Shown in pieces: positions 24,139-32,178 of a stretch of 44,332 bases of DNA. Source of the stretch: an uncultured Oscillospiraceae bacterium. Its GTDB lineage: Bacteria; Bacillota; Clostridia; Oscillospirales; Oscillospiraceae. The notes beneath the pieces were generated by a model. That model was not told the DNA's origin. It saw only the letters and a list, made by a program, of their open reading frames with translations, and did no database searches. Where the stretch lies: positions 1 through 44,332 of the forward strand of contig CANQBC010000018.1 in NCBI GenBank assembly GCA_947589225.1, written 5' to 3'. The number at the start of each line of letters is the position of its first letter. Position 1 is the stretch's first letter. The position numbers were made by a program, and so were the translations under genes.

Positions 24139-25526
24139 TATTCCGGTGGGAAAGAATGTCCGCCGAGCGCGGCGGCGACCAGATCCTTCTGTTCCCTGGT
24201 GGGCTCACCGTCAATGTGAAGGAATACGATCCTGTTCCCGTAGAAAAACATCCAGTCGTCCAGCAGCCCTCTATCATAAGCTCTGCGAAACGCCTTGTCC
24301 GCGTGCCACGGCTCCGGGTTCATGGAGATGTATAGACTGGTGGTTATACCCATCACCTTGTGGTTTCCGTCCACGTACTGCTGGGCGGCATAGCGGACGA
24401 GCGGAGTGAGGAACGGGAGCCTCACCTGGTAAATTTCGTACTGGAGGGACGGATCCTCCCATCTCTCGCCGCCGGTACGCAGGTACTCACTGACGCCGTA
24501 TCTCGACATGATAAACGTACCTCCGCTGCTTTGCCGCGACTCCACCCACCCTGTGCCGGTATCCATGAGGTCGCTGAGCGCAAGAGGCGGATCCGGCGGG
24601 TCGTCGAGGTTTACCGAAGGCTTATCGGCGTCGTAATACCGCACGCCCACGGCGACAACGGATGAGACAAGCGCTATCGCAAACACTGTCGCGGCGGCGA
24701 CGATCCCGGCAATGGTGACGCCCCTGGGCAAGCCGGCGCGCTTCATGCGCTGTTTTACAAGGGCGACAAGTAGTATACCCAACGCCATGCCGATAAGCAA
24801 CGCCACGATGATCAGCCGCTTGTACCAGTCTCCCTCTAAAAAGATATGGGCGACATAGACGCCATACGCCAAAAACGCCGCGGCGCCCAACGCAAGCTCG
24901 GCCTTCATGACCTTACGGCTCACCGACGCGATCAGCTCTCCCCTCTCCTCAGCGGCCGCTTTCGCCCGGTGATGCCAGCGGAAATATGAGGTCAATTCCA
25001 GGAGGCACACGGCGAGAAGCATGGTAAAGATCATCGTCCCCGTCAGCCACGAATTGCTTGACAGCATGGAGAACGGCTTCCAGACAAGGCTGCGTATCCG
25101 GTTAAACAGATTGTACACAGAAACGGCAAGCAGAATAAAATGCAGCGGGAGATAGCTCCGCTTCATTGCTTTGTGAATTGTTTCCACCTGGAGGACCGGG
25201 TCAGTCTCTATGGGCACCGGATCCTCGCTCTCGTTGTAAAACACCTGCATCTGCGCCGACCTCGCGGCAAGCTTCCACCCGGTGTGCTCACAGAACTCGA
25301 TAAATTCACTCTGCTCGCTCCCAGGCCCCGGCTCAAATTCAGACGCCTTGGGAAAATAGGAAATATAAAACGTCAGCTTTTTTGGTTCTATGCGCCGATA
25401 GACCAGGAAGAACGGCTCAAACCTTTCAATGAGCCAGCCCTTCTCCGCCATTCGGGCAAAGCGGCGCGCGTACCCGTCGTAGTCGCAAAAGGAATAGAAC
25501 TCGATGATACGTTTCCTGTTTTTCAT
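24135..25526 (-). CDS. DUF2812 membrane protein under PadR control
   Basis: This 463-residue protein begins with the DUF2812 domain (IIEFYSFCDYDGYARRFARM, KGWLIERFEPFF, LTFYISYFPKASEFEP). Six or so hydrophobic segments in the middle (about residues 130-330) and an extracytoplasmic C-terminal domain follow. DUF2812 genes usually lie next to a PadR regulator, as here, and ATGA at 25523-25526 couples the two. The function is unknown; a response to envelope or membrane stress would fit the context. Confidence 0.88.
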   Translation of the reverse strand: MKNRKRIIEFYSFCDYDGYARRFARMAEKGWLIERFEPFFLVYRRIEPKKLTFYISYFPKASEFEPGPGSEQSEFIEFCEHTGWKLAARSAQMQVFYNESEDPVPIETDPVLQVETIHKAMKRSYLPLHFILLAVSVYNLFNRIRSLVWKPFSMLSSNSWLTGTMIFTMLLAVCLLELTSYFRWHHRAKAAAEERGELIASVSRKVMKAELALGAAAFLAYGVYVAHIFLEGDWYKRLIIVALLIGMALGILLVALVKQRMKRAGLPRGVTIAGIVAAATVFAIALVSSVVAVGVRYYDADKPSVNLDDPPDPPLALSDLMDTGTGWVESRQSSGGTFIMSRYGVSEYLRTGGERWEDPSLQYEIYQVRLPFLTPLVRYAAQQYVDGNHKVMGITTSLYISMNPEPWHADKAFRRAYDRGLLDDWMFFYGNRIVFLHIDGEPTREQKDLVAAALGGHSFPPEY

Positions 25527-25846
25527 TTTGTCTCCCCCTCTCCGAAGATCCGTCTGTAATCCTCCGCCTGCGCCGTGATGCGCCTATACTCACGCCCCAG
25601 CGCCTCACATCCCAACGGCGTCAGAATGTAGCTCCGCCGTCGGCCCTCAACCCGCGTCTCGCGGATCCAGCCCACCTGAAGGAACTGCTCCAGGAGCGTG
25701 TAGAGCGTTCCCGAGCCCACGTTGACCGCACCTCCTGTCATGGCGGGCACCCGATCCAGTATGTCCATCCCGCAGCACTCGTTTTTCAGGCATAACAGCA
25801 TGTAGAACATCTGCTCCGTCATGGTCTGAAACTTCGCCCTCGGCAT
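25523..25846 (-). CDS. PadR family transcriptional regulator
   Basis: This 107-residue protein has the winged-helix PadR domain: LLCLKNECCGMDILDRV, GSGTLYTLLEQFLQVGWI and GRRRSYILTPLGCEAL. ATG 25846 was chosen because GGGGATGGG lies upstream; the alternative ATG 25888 would be upstream of the expected transcription start (about 25882). The two palindromes around the promoter are likely its operators, which would make it a self-repressor of the PadR-DUF2812 operon. Confidence 0.92.
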   Translation of the reverse strand: MPRAKFQTMTEQMFYMLLCLKNECCGMDILDRVPAMTGGAVNVGSGTLYTLLEQFLQVGWIRETRVEGRRRSYILTPLGCEALGREYRRITAQAEDYRRIFGEGETK

Positions 25847-25863
25847 AAGCCCATCCCCCTTTT

Positions 25864-25917
25864 CTCGATAATCGAGTTTCATGGTCATATTATATTCTCG
25901 AATATCGAGAATGTCAA
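25864..25917 (-). promoter_or_regulatory. PadR operon promoter with two operator palindromes
   Basis: On the minus strand TTGACA (25917-25912) and TATAAT (25894-25889) are perfect boxes with a 17-base spacer. The palindrome TTCTCGAATATCGAGAA fills exactly that spacer (25895-25911). A second related site, CTCGAT-A-ATCGAG (25864-25876), lies just downstream of the start of transcription. The shared TCTCGA/TCGAGA halves suggest one dimeric regulator, most likely the PadR protein encoded here. Confidence 0.8.
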
Positions 25918-25919
25918 TA

Positions 25920-26326
25920 GAAAAAGCGGAAATTATTTAAAATCTTTCCGGGGCGTCATAAGAGCTGTCTCGCGGGCGGCGAAACCGGCGATCCGGGCGG
26001 AGTCCTTTCCGCATGGCACGCGATCCGGGCCCGCCGCCACGGACGGGAAACGGCCGGCGGATCGGAGCGGTGAATGTTTCGTTCCGCCGGCTTGTGCCTT
26101 GTCGATTAATAAACCGGCAATTAAATCATGTCGATTTGACAGCTGTCCTTAAGGCCGTTTTGCCCGCCGCTGTGCGGCGACCGACAAGCAAAAACGAATA
26201 TCACTCCTGCGATCAAAGGATCGCAGGAGTGATATCATATTTTATCCGCCCGCCTGCCGTTGGCATACGCCCGGGGTGACGGTGTCTTTTCCAAGCTTCA
26301 AAAGGGCGTCAAACTGAGTTAAAGCA
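25920..26326. other. 400-base non-coding region with hairpins
   Basis: No believable gene is seen; short open frames lack a ribosome-binding site. Visible structures are GCCGGCGGA (26051-26059) with TCCGCCGGC (26081-26089), a CGCCGC-TGT-GCGGCG hairpin near 26166-26180, and the long hairpin at 26198-26235. TGTCGATT occurs twice (near 26100 and 26130). The density of hairpins is compatible with a structured RNA or a decayed gene; the sequence alone does not decide. Confidence 0.5.
26198..26235 (-). terminator. Perfect 17-bp hairpin with GCGATC core
   Basis: Bases 26198-26214 pair perfectly with 26219-26235 around the loop AAAG. In the minus direction TCGTTTTTG follows, so it is a likely terminator of the SGNH hydrolase gene, although 92 bases after its stop. 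The core GCGATC also occurs in palindromes at 12994-13009 and 41488-41503. Confidence 0.65.
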
Positions 26327-27826
26327 TCACGTCTGGGGCTGTCCCTCCGCGGGTTCATCCTGTCGGGCGGTTCCGGAGCCGCCTTCGCTGTCCTGCGCCC
26401 CGTCGGGCAAGGTATTTTCGACGTCCTCGCCGCTCTGACTGCTCTGACCGTCGGGCGCGGGAAGGTTTTCGGTATCGGGAGTCGTATTCCCGCCGGCCGC
26501 CCCCACGTCAACATCCCCGGGATTCTCGGGCGTATCGGCTCCCTCCGGGGCAGTCTCCCCGTCCGGTATCAGATTCTCCTCAGGAGGCACGGTCTCCTCG
26601 GGCGCAGTCGCCGTGGACGAACCGCCGACGGGAATATTGTAGACGGCTGATTTGATCCAGCTCACCCACAGCGGGTAATACTTTGCGTACAGATGGCACC
26701 CGTCGCCTGAGAAGCTGTCGGGTAAATACCCTTCGCTGTCGGCAAAGACCTCGTTAGAGTTTATGTAGAAAACGTTGACCCCGTCGGCCAGCCCCTTTAT
26801 GCGGGTGTTCAGCTTATAGAGGTTCTCCGGCCCAAAGCATCTGTTCTGGGCCTCCTTCTTGCGGCCGCAGGTCATGACGGCCTGAAGGATTATCTTCGCG
26901 CCGGGTTGAAGCTCCCTGACCTTGTTCACCAGATTTCCGTAAGCTGTCATGATGGTGTCCAAATCGCTTCCGCACTCGTTGATGCCAAGGCAAATGAGGA
27001 CTTTTCCGTATGTCTTTGATTGAAGGAGCTGAGACAGCGTCTTGCCGCTGAAGTTGTTGTCCGAAAGAGACTTCTTGAGAACGGTAAAGACCGTAAGGCC
27101 GGTGTTGCAGAAGTAATCGGCCTTGCTGATCCTGGAATAGAGCCTGAGCCCGTCGGTACGGGAGTCTCCTATGAACAGCGCGTCGTCAAACCAGGAGTCG
27201 TCCACCGTGTTTACAGGCGTAAACTCACCGGAGGTGCCCGCCGTCACTTTGGCGTCGGGATCATCGGGGGGTATGACCACGGGATCGACCGCAGTCTGCC
27301 CGCCGCCGCTTTCCGCGGGCGGCGGCGTGATCTGCTGGCTGTCGGGTGCGGGAGTATCCGAGGTGGTTCCCTGTCCACTTGAGTCCGTCCCCGTGCCGCT
27401 GCCCTGAGCGCCGACGCCTGATCCCAGGGGATTGGCGCTGGCGGAGTTGCTTTCGGACGCCGGCGGCGTTTGAAGGTCACCGGCATCGGTGACGCCGCCG
27501 TTGTCCGCCTCATTCTCCGGTTCGGCGTCAGGAACGGTCTGAGCGCCGCTGCCGTCGGCAACGGGATCCGTCAAGTCGGAAGCGTCCGTATTATCCGTGC
27601 TCGCGGTATCTCCGGGGCCTTCTGTTCCCCGGATCTGGTTCGCTATCTCGATCTGAGCGTTCAGATCCTCGTCGGAGGCCAAAACAAACGGCACTTGTGC
27701 CGGATCAAGGCCATCTCCAAGATCCAGCGGGCCAAGAATTGCGTTTTTCTGATAGGCCCCCACCGCCACAACACAGGCCAGGCTGAGAAGCAGTGAGATT
27801 CCAAAAACCGCGTACCTTTTTTTCAT
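26327..27826 (-). CDS. Extracytoplasmic SGNH hydrolase with disordered flanks
   Basis: This 499-residue protein has a signal peptide or anchor (residues 1-24), then about 150 residues rich in Gly, Ser, Thr, Pro and Asp. An SGNH/GDSL domain (about 215-395) and a second acidic low-complexity tail (about 396-499) follow. Catalytic residues are Ser222 in GDSRTDG, Asn in LGINECGS, and the DxxH pair Asp375/His378 (GDGCHL). Such enzymes remove or transfer acetyl groups on peptidoglycan or polysaccharide. It starts 12 bases after the MBOAT at 27839, so both are one operon; the flanks may span the cell wall. Confidence 0.9.
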   Translation of the reverse strand: MKKRYAVFGISLLLSLACVVAVGAYQKNAILGPLDLGDGLDPAQVPFVLASDEDLNAQIEIANQIRGTEGPGDTASTDNTDASDLTDPVADGSGAQTVPDAEPENEADNGGVTDAGDLQTPPASESNSASANPLGSGVGAQGSGTGTDSSGQGTTSDTPAPDSQQITPPPAESGGGQTAVDPVVIPPDDPDAKVTAGTSGEFTPVNTVDDSWFDDALFIGDSRTDGLRLYSRISKADYFCNTGLTVFTVLKKSLSDNNFSGKTLSQLLQSKTYGKVLICLGINECGSDLDTIMTAYGNLVNKVRELQPGAKIILQAVMTCGRKKEAQNRCFGPENLYKLNTRIKGLADGVNVFYINSNEVFADSEGYLPDSFSGDGCHLYAKYYPLWVSWIKSAVYNIPVGGSSTATAPEETVPPEENLIPDGETAPEGADTPENPGDVDVGAAGGNTTPDTENLPAPDGQSSQSGEDVENTLPDGAQDSEGGSGTARQDEPAEGQPQT

Positions 27827-27838
27827 GACTACATCGCC

Positions 27839-29167
27839 TCAAAAGTCAAAATAGATAAAGGGATCCTGGGCGGCCGTTGCCACAAAGTACAGACACACCC
27901 AGAATAGAACGAACAGGAAAACATCCGCCGCGACGGTTTTCTGATACCTCTTCCAGAGCTTCCGAGGGATCGGCGTGGCAAAGAAAACGCCGCCCAGCAC
28001 GAGCCAAACGTATTTCGGCGCCCAGTAGAGGAAGTCCGCCGTCCGGCCAACGCCGCCCACGGCAAACAGACGGGAAAACACGGTGACCGCCTCGCCCACA
28101 CTTCCGGCGGCAAACGGAACCCAGCTTAAAACTATCGCCAAAATGAGATAAATATGACAGACGACCTTCGACTTCTCAAGATACTTCCTTAAAAAAAGCC
28201 GTTCAACGGCAATAAGCGCAAACAATATGCCCGCCCAGAGCATATATCCCCCGCCGACACCGTGCCAAAAGCCCGTGAGCGCCCATACGACGGCGAGGTT
28301 CAGGATGGTGCGCGCCGTCCCCTTCCGGCTTCCGCCCATGGGGATATATACGTAGTCGCGGAACCATCTTCCCAGCGTGGCATGCCACCGGCGGTAAAAT
28401 TCGGAGACGGTTTTTGCGCTGTATGGCTCAAGAAAATTCATGGGAAGGTTCCAGCCCAGCATGTGTCCCAGGCCCACCGCCATTAGAGAGTAGCCATAGA
28501 AGTCAAAATAGAGCCGCATGGCGAAAGTGATAATAGCCAGCCACGCGAACGGCGTGGAAACCGTCTCAAAGCCAAACACATGCCCCTGCGACCAGACGCC
28601 TCCCATACGGTTCGCCAGGATCACCTTGAGCCCCAGGCCAAGGATAAACTCCTGAAGGCCCATGTGGAAAGTGCAAAGCTTTTTGTGAGGCCGGCGGGCA
28701 TACCTCCGAAGGTCGCGGTTTTGGGCTATGGGCCCGGAGAGGACTTTTGGGAACATGAGCATCTGGGCGTAAAAATCAATGACGTCCCTCTCCGCCGGAA
28801 TAACTCCTCTGTACACGTCCGCTTCGTAGGATATGAGCTGAAATATGTAAAAGCTCATCCCGACAGGAAGGAGGATCCCTCCCGTATAAATTTTAAAGAA
28901 GAAAAGCGTCAGCACCAGAAAAATTGTGAGCGGCCAAAAAAGCCAGCGGTACTTTTGGCGCCCGACCGCAATCCCGCCAAAGAAGGCGGCAAGAAATACG
29001 ACAAGCAGAACTCCCACTTCCAGCGGATTCCAGGAGACCGCGAAACCGTAAAACAAAAAGCTCCCCGCCGCCAGTATCGTGGTGCGGAAATTTTCAGGAA
29101 ATACATAATAAACAGCCAAAAAGACCGGGAGAAAATAAAATATGAAATGGACAGAATTAAACTGCAT
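27839..29167 (-). CDS. MBOAT family O-acyltransferase 2
   Basis: This 442-residue polytopic membrane protein has LPVGMSFYIFQLISYEADVYRG, the signature KTVSEFYRRWHATLGRWFRDY, and LTGFWHGVGGGYMLW with His302 as the expected catalytic histidine. It moves acyl groups across the membrane for O-acylation of an extracellular polymer, together with the SGNH protein encoded 12 bases downstream. It differs clearly from the MBOAT at 715-2106, so the two were not duplicated recently. The ribosome-binding site is weak. An extended -10 promoter lies at 29249-29257. Confidence 0.95.
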   Translation of the reverse strand: MQFNSVHFIFYFLPVFLAVYYVFPENFRTTILAAGSFLFYGFAVSWNPLEVGVLLVVFLAAFFGGIAVGRQKYRWLFWPLTIFLVLTLFFFKIYTGGILLPVGMSFYIFQLISYEADVYRGVIPAERDVIDFYAQMLMFPKVLSGPIAQNRDLRRYARRPHKKLCTFHMGLQEFILGLGLKVILANRMGGVWSQGHVFGFETVSTPFAWLAIITFAMRLYFDFYGYSLMAVGLGHMLGWNLPMNFLEPYSAKTVSEFYRRWHATLGRWFRDYVYIPMGGSRKGTARTILNLAVVWALTGFWHGVGGGYMLWAGILFALIAVERLFLRKYLEKSKVVCHIYLILAIVLSWVPFAAGSVGEAVTVFSRLFAVGGVGRTADFLYWAPKYVWLVLGGVFFATPIPRKLWKRYQKTVAADVFLFVLFWVCLYFVATAAQDPFIYFDF

Positions 29168-29248
29168 GATACCAACTTTCTGGACAGCCGGCGGCTTCCG
29201 GCCAATCAGGAAATAAAGTCATATTTTGTCGAACGCGCGTTTAACTGG

Positions 29249-29257
29249 ATTATAGCA
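29249..29257 (-). promoter_or_regulatory. Extended -10 promoter of MBOAT 2 operon
   Basis: On the minus strand TGCTATAAT (29257-29249) is a perfect extended -10; no good -35 is seen. Start of transcription would be about 29242, giving a leader of about 75 bases. The direct repeat GGAAATAAAGT occurs on each side (29209-29219 and 29269-29279). Confidence 0.6.
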
Positions 29258-29335
29258 TAGCCCGAATCGGAAATAAAGTGGTTGCCGAAAAATATTTTAA
29301 ATCTTTTTATTTCCAGTGCAAAGCGCCGAATAATG

Positions 29336-29344
29336 TGCTATAAT
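29336..29344 (+). promoter_or_regulatory. Extended -10 promoter of DUF3810 operon
   Basis: TGCTATAAT (29336-29344) is identical to the minus-strand element at 29249-29257. The -35 region GTGCAA (29316-29321) is poor. ATG 29393 follows after GGGAGG. Confidence 0.6.
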
Positions 29345-29392
29345 TATACAGGGCGGATCCGGCCATTTTTGAAACTGAAGGGAGGCGTTGCT

Positions 29393-30520
29393 ATGGAGAC
29401 CGTGGAAAAGCCGGTAAAGAGACGTTCAGGGGTTTATATCGCCCTGGGCGCCGCGATACTGACGGCGGCGCTGTTCCCCATACTCTCCCCCATCAGACCC
29501 GTCGCCAACTTTATTACCGATCATTTCTCAAGGCCCGTGAAGGCGCTGCTGGGCACGGTTTTCGGCATACTGCCCTTTTCCGTCATGGAGCTTGAGTACA
29601 TAGCGGTGGTCCTGTTCGCCGTCCTCTACACCGTCCGCACGACGGTGCTTATCGTCCGGGGCGAAAAGAAGCTTCACGTCTTTTTCAGGCGTTCGGTGAT
29701 CTTCCTTCTTGTGGCGGCGTATCTGTTCGTGTTCTTCCTCTGGTGCTTTGCCATCGACTACCGCTCCGACTCCTTTGAGGACAGAAGCGGCCTTACGGCT
29801 GGCCCGGTGAAAAAAGACGACCTGTACATGGTTGCCAGATGGTTCATACGGGAGGCGAGCCTCCACGCGTCCGGTGTGCGCCGGGACGGAGACGGTCACT
29901 GGGCGGAACCCATGGACGAGTACATAAAAAGCTCAGCCGGTATTTATAAAAATCTCAGCGACGAGTTTCCATTTCTGCCGGCCGGATCCAGGATCCCCAA
30001 AAAGATGTACCTCACCTCCCGCATATCCTCCTGGATGGGCTTTACGGGGGTGTACTTCCCTTTCTCCGCGGAATCGAATATCAATATTGACGCCCCCGGC
30101 TGCCTGATCCCGGAGACTATCTGCCACGAGCTGGCCCATCAGAAGGGCGTCTACGCCGAACAGGAGGCAAACTTTGTGGGCATCGCCGCGTCCATCGCCT
30201 CCGGCGATCCGGTATACGTTTATTCCGGCTTTCTTGGCGGCGCCATCAATCTCTCCAACGCCCTCTATTCCGCCGACCCCGAGCTTTGGTATAGCGCCGT
30301 TGACGGCATGAGCGAGGAGATGCGCACGGACTGGAACGACAACAACGCCTACTGGAAACAATTTGAGGGGAAGGTGGAGGAGGTGAGCTCCAAGGTCTAC
30401 GACGGGTATCTCAAGGCTCAGGGGCAGGAGCTTGGCATCCGCTCCTACGGCGCGTGCGTGGATCTTCTGGTGGCATACTATCTGGACGACGCCCGAACCG
30501 CCGCGCAAGCTTTCTCATGA
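29393..30520 (+). CDS. DUF3810 membrane-anchored metalloprotease-like protein
   Basis: This 375-residue protein has two or three N-terminal membrane segments (about residues 13-35, 53-88 and 100-121). A large extracytoplasmic domain follows with the zinc motif HELAH (245-249) and the downstream glutamate region EQEANF, the DUF3810 pattern. A protease role is inferred from the motif. ATG 29393 was chosen because GGGAGG lies 8 bases upstream and the promoter -10 at 29339 excludes the earlier in-frame starts. Its stop overlaps the next start (ATGA). Confidence 0.9.
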   Translation: METVEKPVKRRSGVYIALGAAILTAALFPILSPIRPVANFITDHFSRPVKALLGTVFGILPFSVMELEYIAVVLFAVLYTVRTTVLIVRGEKKLHVFFRRSVIFLLVAAYLFVFFLWCFAIDYRSDSFEDRSGLTAGPVKKDDLYMVARWFIREASLHASGVRRDGDGHWAEPMDEYIKSSAGIYKNLSDEFPFLPAGSRIPKKMYLTSRISSWMGFTGVYFPFSAESNINIDAPGCLIPETICHELAHQKGVYAEQEANFVGIAASIASGDPVYVYSGFLGGAINLSNALYSADPELWYSAVDGMSEEMRTDWNDNNAYWKQFEGKVEEVSSKVYDGYLKAQGQELGIRSYGACVDLLVAYYLDDARTAAQAFS

Positions 30521-31173
30521 GCGAAATAATCCTGTCTCATCTGGCGTGCGGGCCACTTTTTGACTACCTTCTCTCCCGGGGACACACCCTGCGTGTACTG
30601 GGGGACGACCCCCGCTACGGATGTGGCGTGGAGTCCCACGCGGATCTGAGATTTTGCAAAATGGGATCGCGCGGCCCGGTGCTGGAACGGGAAACGCCTC
30701 CCCTCTCCCCCGCCTATCCGGACAACGCCGCCATGTGCGCCCTGATATTTGATGGATTTCTCATTCACCGTCTTGACATAACAGACGGAAATATTTTAAA
30801 ATATTGCCGGGAGAGAAATTATCGTGAGATAAACATCCGGCAGGGATACGCGAAATGCTCCTGCGCCGTGGTGGACGGCAGGAGCGTTATCACTTCCGAT
30901 CCGGGTATTTACATCGCGCTCTCCAAACTCCCTGAGCTTTCTGTTTTGAAAGTCAGCGGGGGGCATGTGGCGCTTCCCGGTTTTGACACAGGTTTTATCG
31001 GCGGCGCCTCCGGGAGGATCGGGAACGAGATGGTTTTTAACGGCGATCTGTCCCGGCACCCCGACTATGATTCAATACGTGAATTCATATTATCCCGCGG
31101 GCTTGGCGTCCGGTTTTTCCCCGGCGCGGAGCTTACGGACATTGGTTCAATAATAGAAATTGGAGGTATTTAG
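30517..31173 (+). CDS. DUF6873 family protein (GME fold)
   Basis: This 218-residue soluble protein has the conserved core INIRQGYAKCSCAVVD, VITSDPGIY, HVALPGFDTGFIGGASG and FNGDLSRHPDYDSIREF, which I recognise as the DUF6873 pattern. The assigned GME fold suggests a relation to guanidino-group-modifying enzymes, but no catalytic role is established. It is translationally coupled to DUF3810 (4-base overlap) and lies 2 bases before the glucokinase gene, so all three are one operon. Confidence 0.85.
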   Translation: MSEIILSHLACGPLFDYLLSRGHTLRVLGDDPRYGCGVESHADLRFCKMGSRGPVLERETPPLSPAYPDNAAMCALIFDGFLIHRLDITDGNILKYCRERNYREINIRQGYAKCSCAVVDGRSVITSDPGIYIALSKLPELSVLKVSGGHVALPGFDTGFIGGASGRIGNEMVFNGDLSRHPDYDSIREFILSRGLGVRFFPGAELTDIGSIIEIGGI

Positions 31174-31175
31174 AC

Positions 31176-32105
31176 ATGAAATACGGCTACGGCGTTGACT
31201 TGGGCGGAACCACCGTCAAAATGGGGCTCTTCACCGGGGAGGGTCAGCTTCTTGACAAGTGGGAGATCGACACGGATACCTCCGCCGGAGGACGGAACAT
31301 CCCCTCGGACATCGGCAGATCCATTCTTGCCGATATGAAAAAGCACAGCTTTGCCGCCGAGGACTATCTGGGCGTCGGGATCGGTGTGCCCGGTCAGGTG
31401 TGGCCGGACGGCACGGCCGACGCGGTGAATCTGGGCTGGAGGAAGCTCCCGCTTATCTCCGAGCTTGAGGCGGTCACGGGCCTTCGTGCCGTGGGCGACA
31501 ACGACGCCAACACCGCCGCCATGGGAGAGTACTGGCAGGGCGGCGGAAAGGGATATAAAAGCCTCGTCCTTGTCACCCTTGGCACCGGCGTCGGCGGCGG
31601 CATCATAATTGACGGCAAGTGCCTTCAGGGCGCCCACCGGGCCGGCGGCGAGATCGGTCACATACCTGTTGATCCCACCGAGACCCGCATCTGCGGCTGC
31701 GGTAACCGGGGCTGCCTTGAGCAGTACGCCTCCGCTACCGGCTGCGCGCGCATCGCCGTGGAAACCCTGTCCGCTACGGACGCCCCCTCCACCCTCCGTT
31801 CATCGCGCAAGGTGGACGCGCGGGCCGTCTGGGACGCGGTGAAGGCCGGGGACAAGGTAGCGCTTGAGATCGCGGACAAGTTCTGCGATTATCTGGGCCA
31901 GGGGCTCGCCATTGTGGCAAACACCGTGGATCCCGATGTTCTTGTCATCGGCGGCGGCGTTTCCAGAGCCGGTCAGGTACTTATTGACATAACAGCTGAA
32001 AAATACCGCGTCCATGCCTTCAACGCGTGCAAGGACACGCCCATCGTCCTGGCCGCGCTGGGCAACGACGCCGGGATGTACGGATGCGTGGCAAATCTGC
32101 TGTGA
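31176..32105 (+). CDS. glcK: ROK family glucokinase
   Basis: This 309-residue protein has the ATP phosphate motif GVDLGGTTVKMGLF, the sugar-binding segment DNDANTAAMGEYW, LVTLGTGVGGGIII, the EIGH motif (AGGEIGHIPV), and the zinc site CGCGNRGCLEQY typical of ROK kinases. It phosphorylates glucose with ATP to feed glycolysis. GGAGG lies 7 bases before ATG 31176. The link to the two DUF proteins upstream is conserved by position here but unexplained. Confidence 0.93.
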   Translation: MKYGYGVDLGGTTVKMGLFTGEGQLLDKWEIDTDTSAGGRNIPSDIGRSILADMKKHSFAAEDYLGVGIGVPGQVWPDGTADAVNLGWRKLPLISELEAVTGLRAVGDNDANTAAMGEYWQGGGKGYKSLVLVTLGTGVGGGIIIDGKCLQGAHRAGGEIGHIPVDPTETRICGCGNRGCLEQYASATGCARIAVETLSATDAPSTLRSSRKVDARAVWDAVKAGDKVALEIADKFCDYLGQGLAIVANTVDPDVLVIGGGVSRAGQVLIDITAEKYRVHAFNACKDTPIVLAALGNDAGMYGCVANLL

Positions 32106-32148
32106 TCGCCGCGCGAAACCTGTATCCATAGTCTTTTTTAACAAGATG

Positions 32149-32178
32149 AAAGCTCCCCGCCTGCGGGCGGGGAGCTTT
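32149..32178. terminator. Bidirectional terminator hairpin after glcK
   Basis: AAAGCTCCCCGCC (32149-32161) pairs perfectly with GGCGGGGAGCTTT (32166-32178) around TGCG. It directly follows the stop of the minus-strand SLOG gene at 32179 and lies 44 bases after glcK. Confidence 0.75.

Noticed and set aside
26013-26279. Plus-strand open frame of 88 codons
   Set aside because: There is no ribosome-binding site, composition is unlike the neighbouring proteins, and it runs through the long hairpin at 26198-26235.
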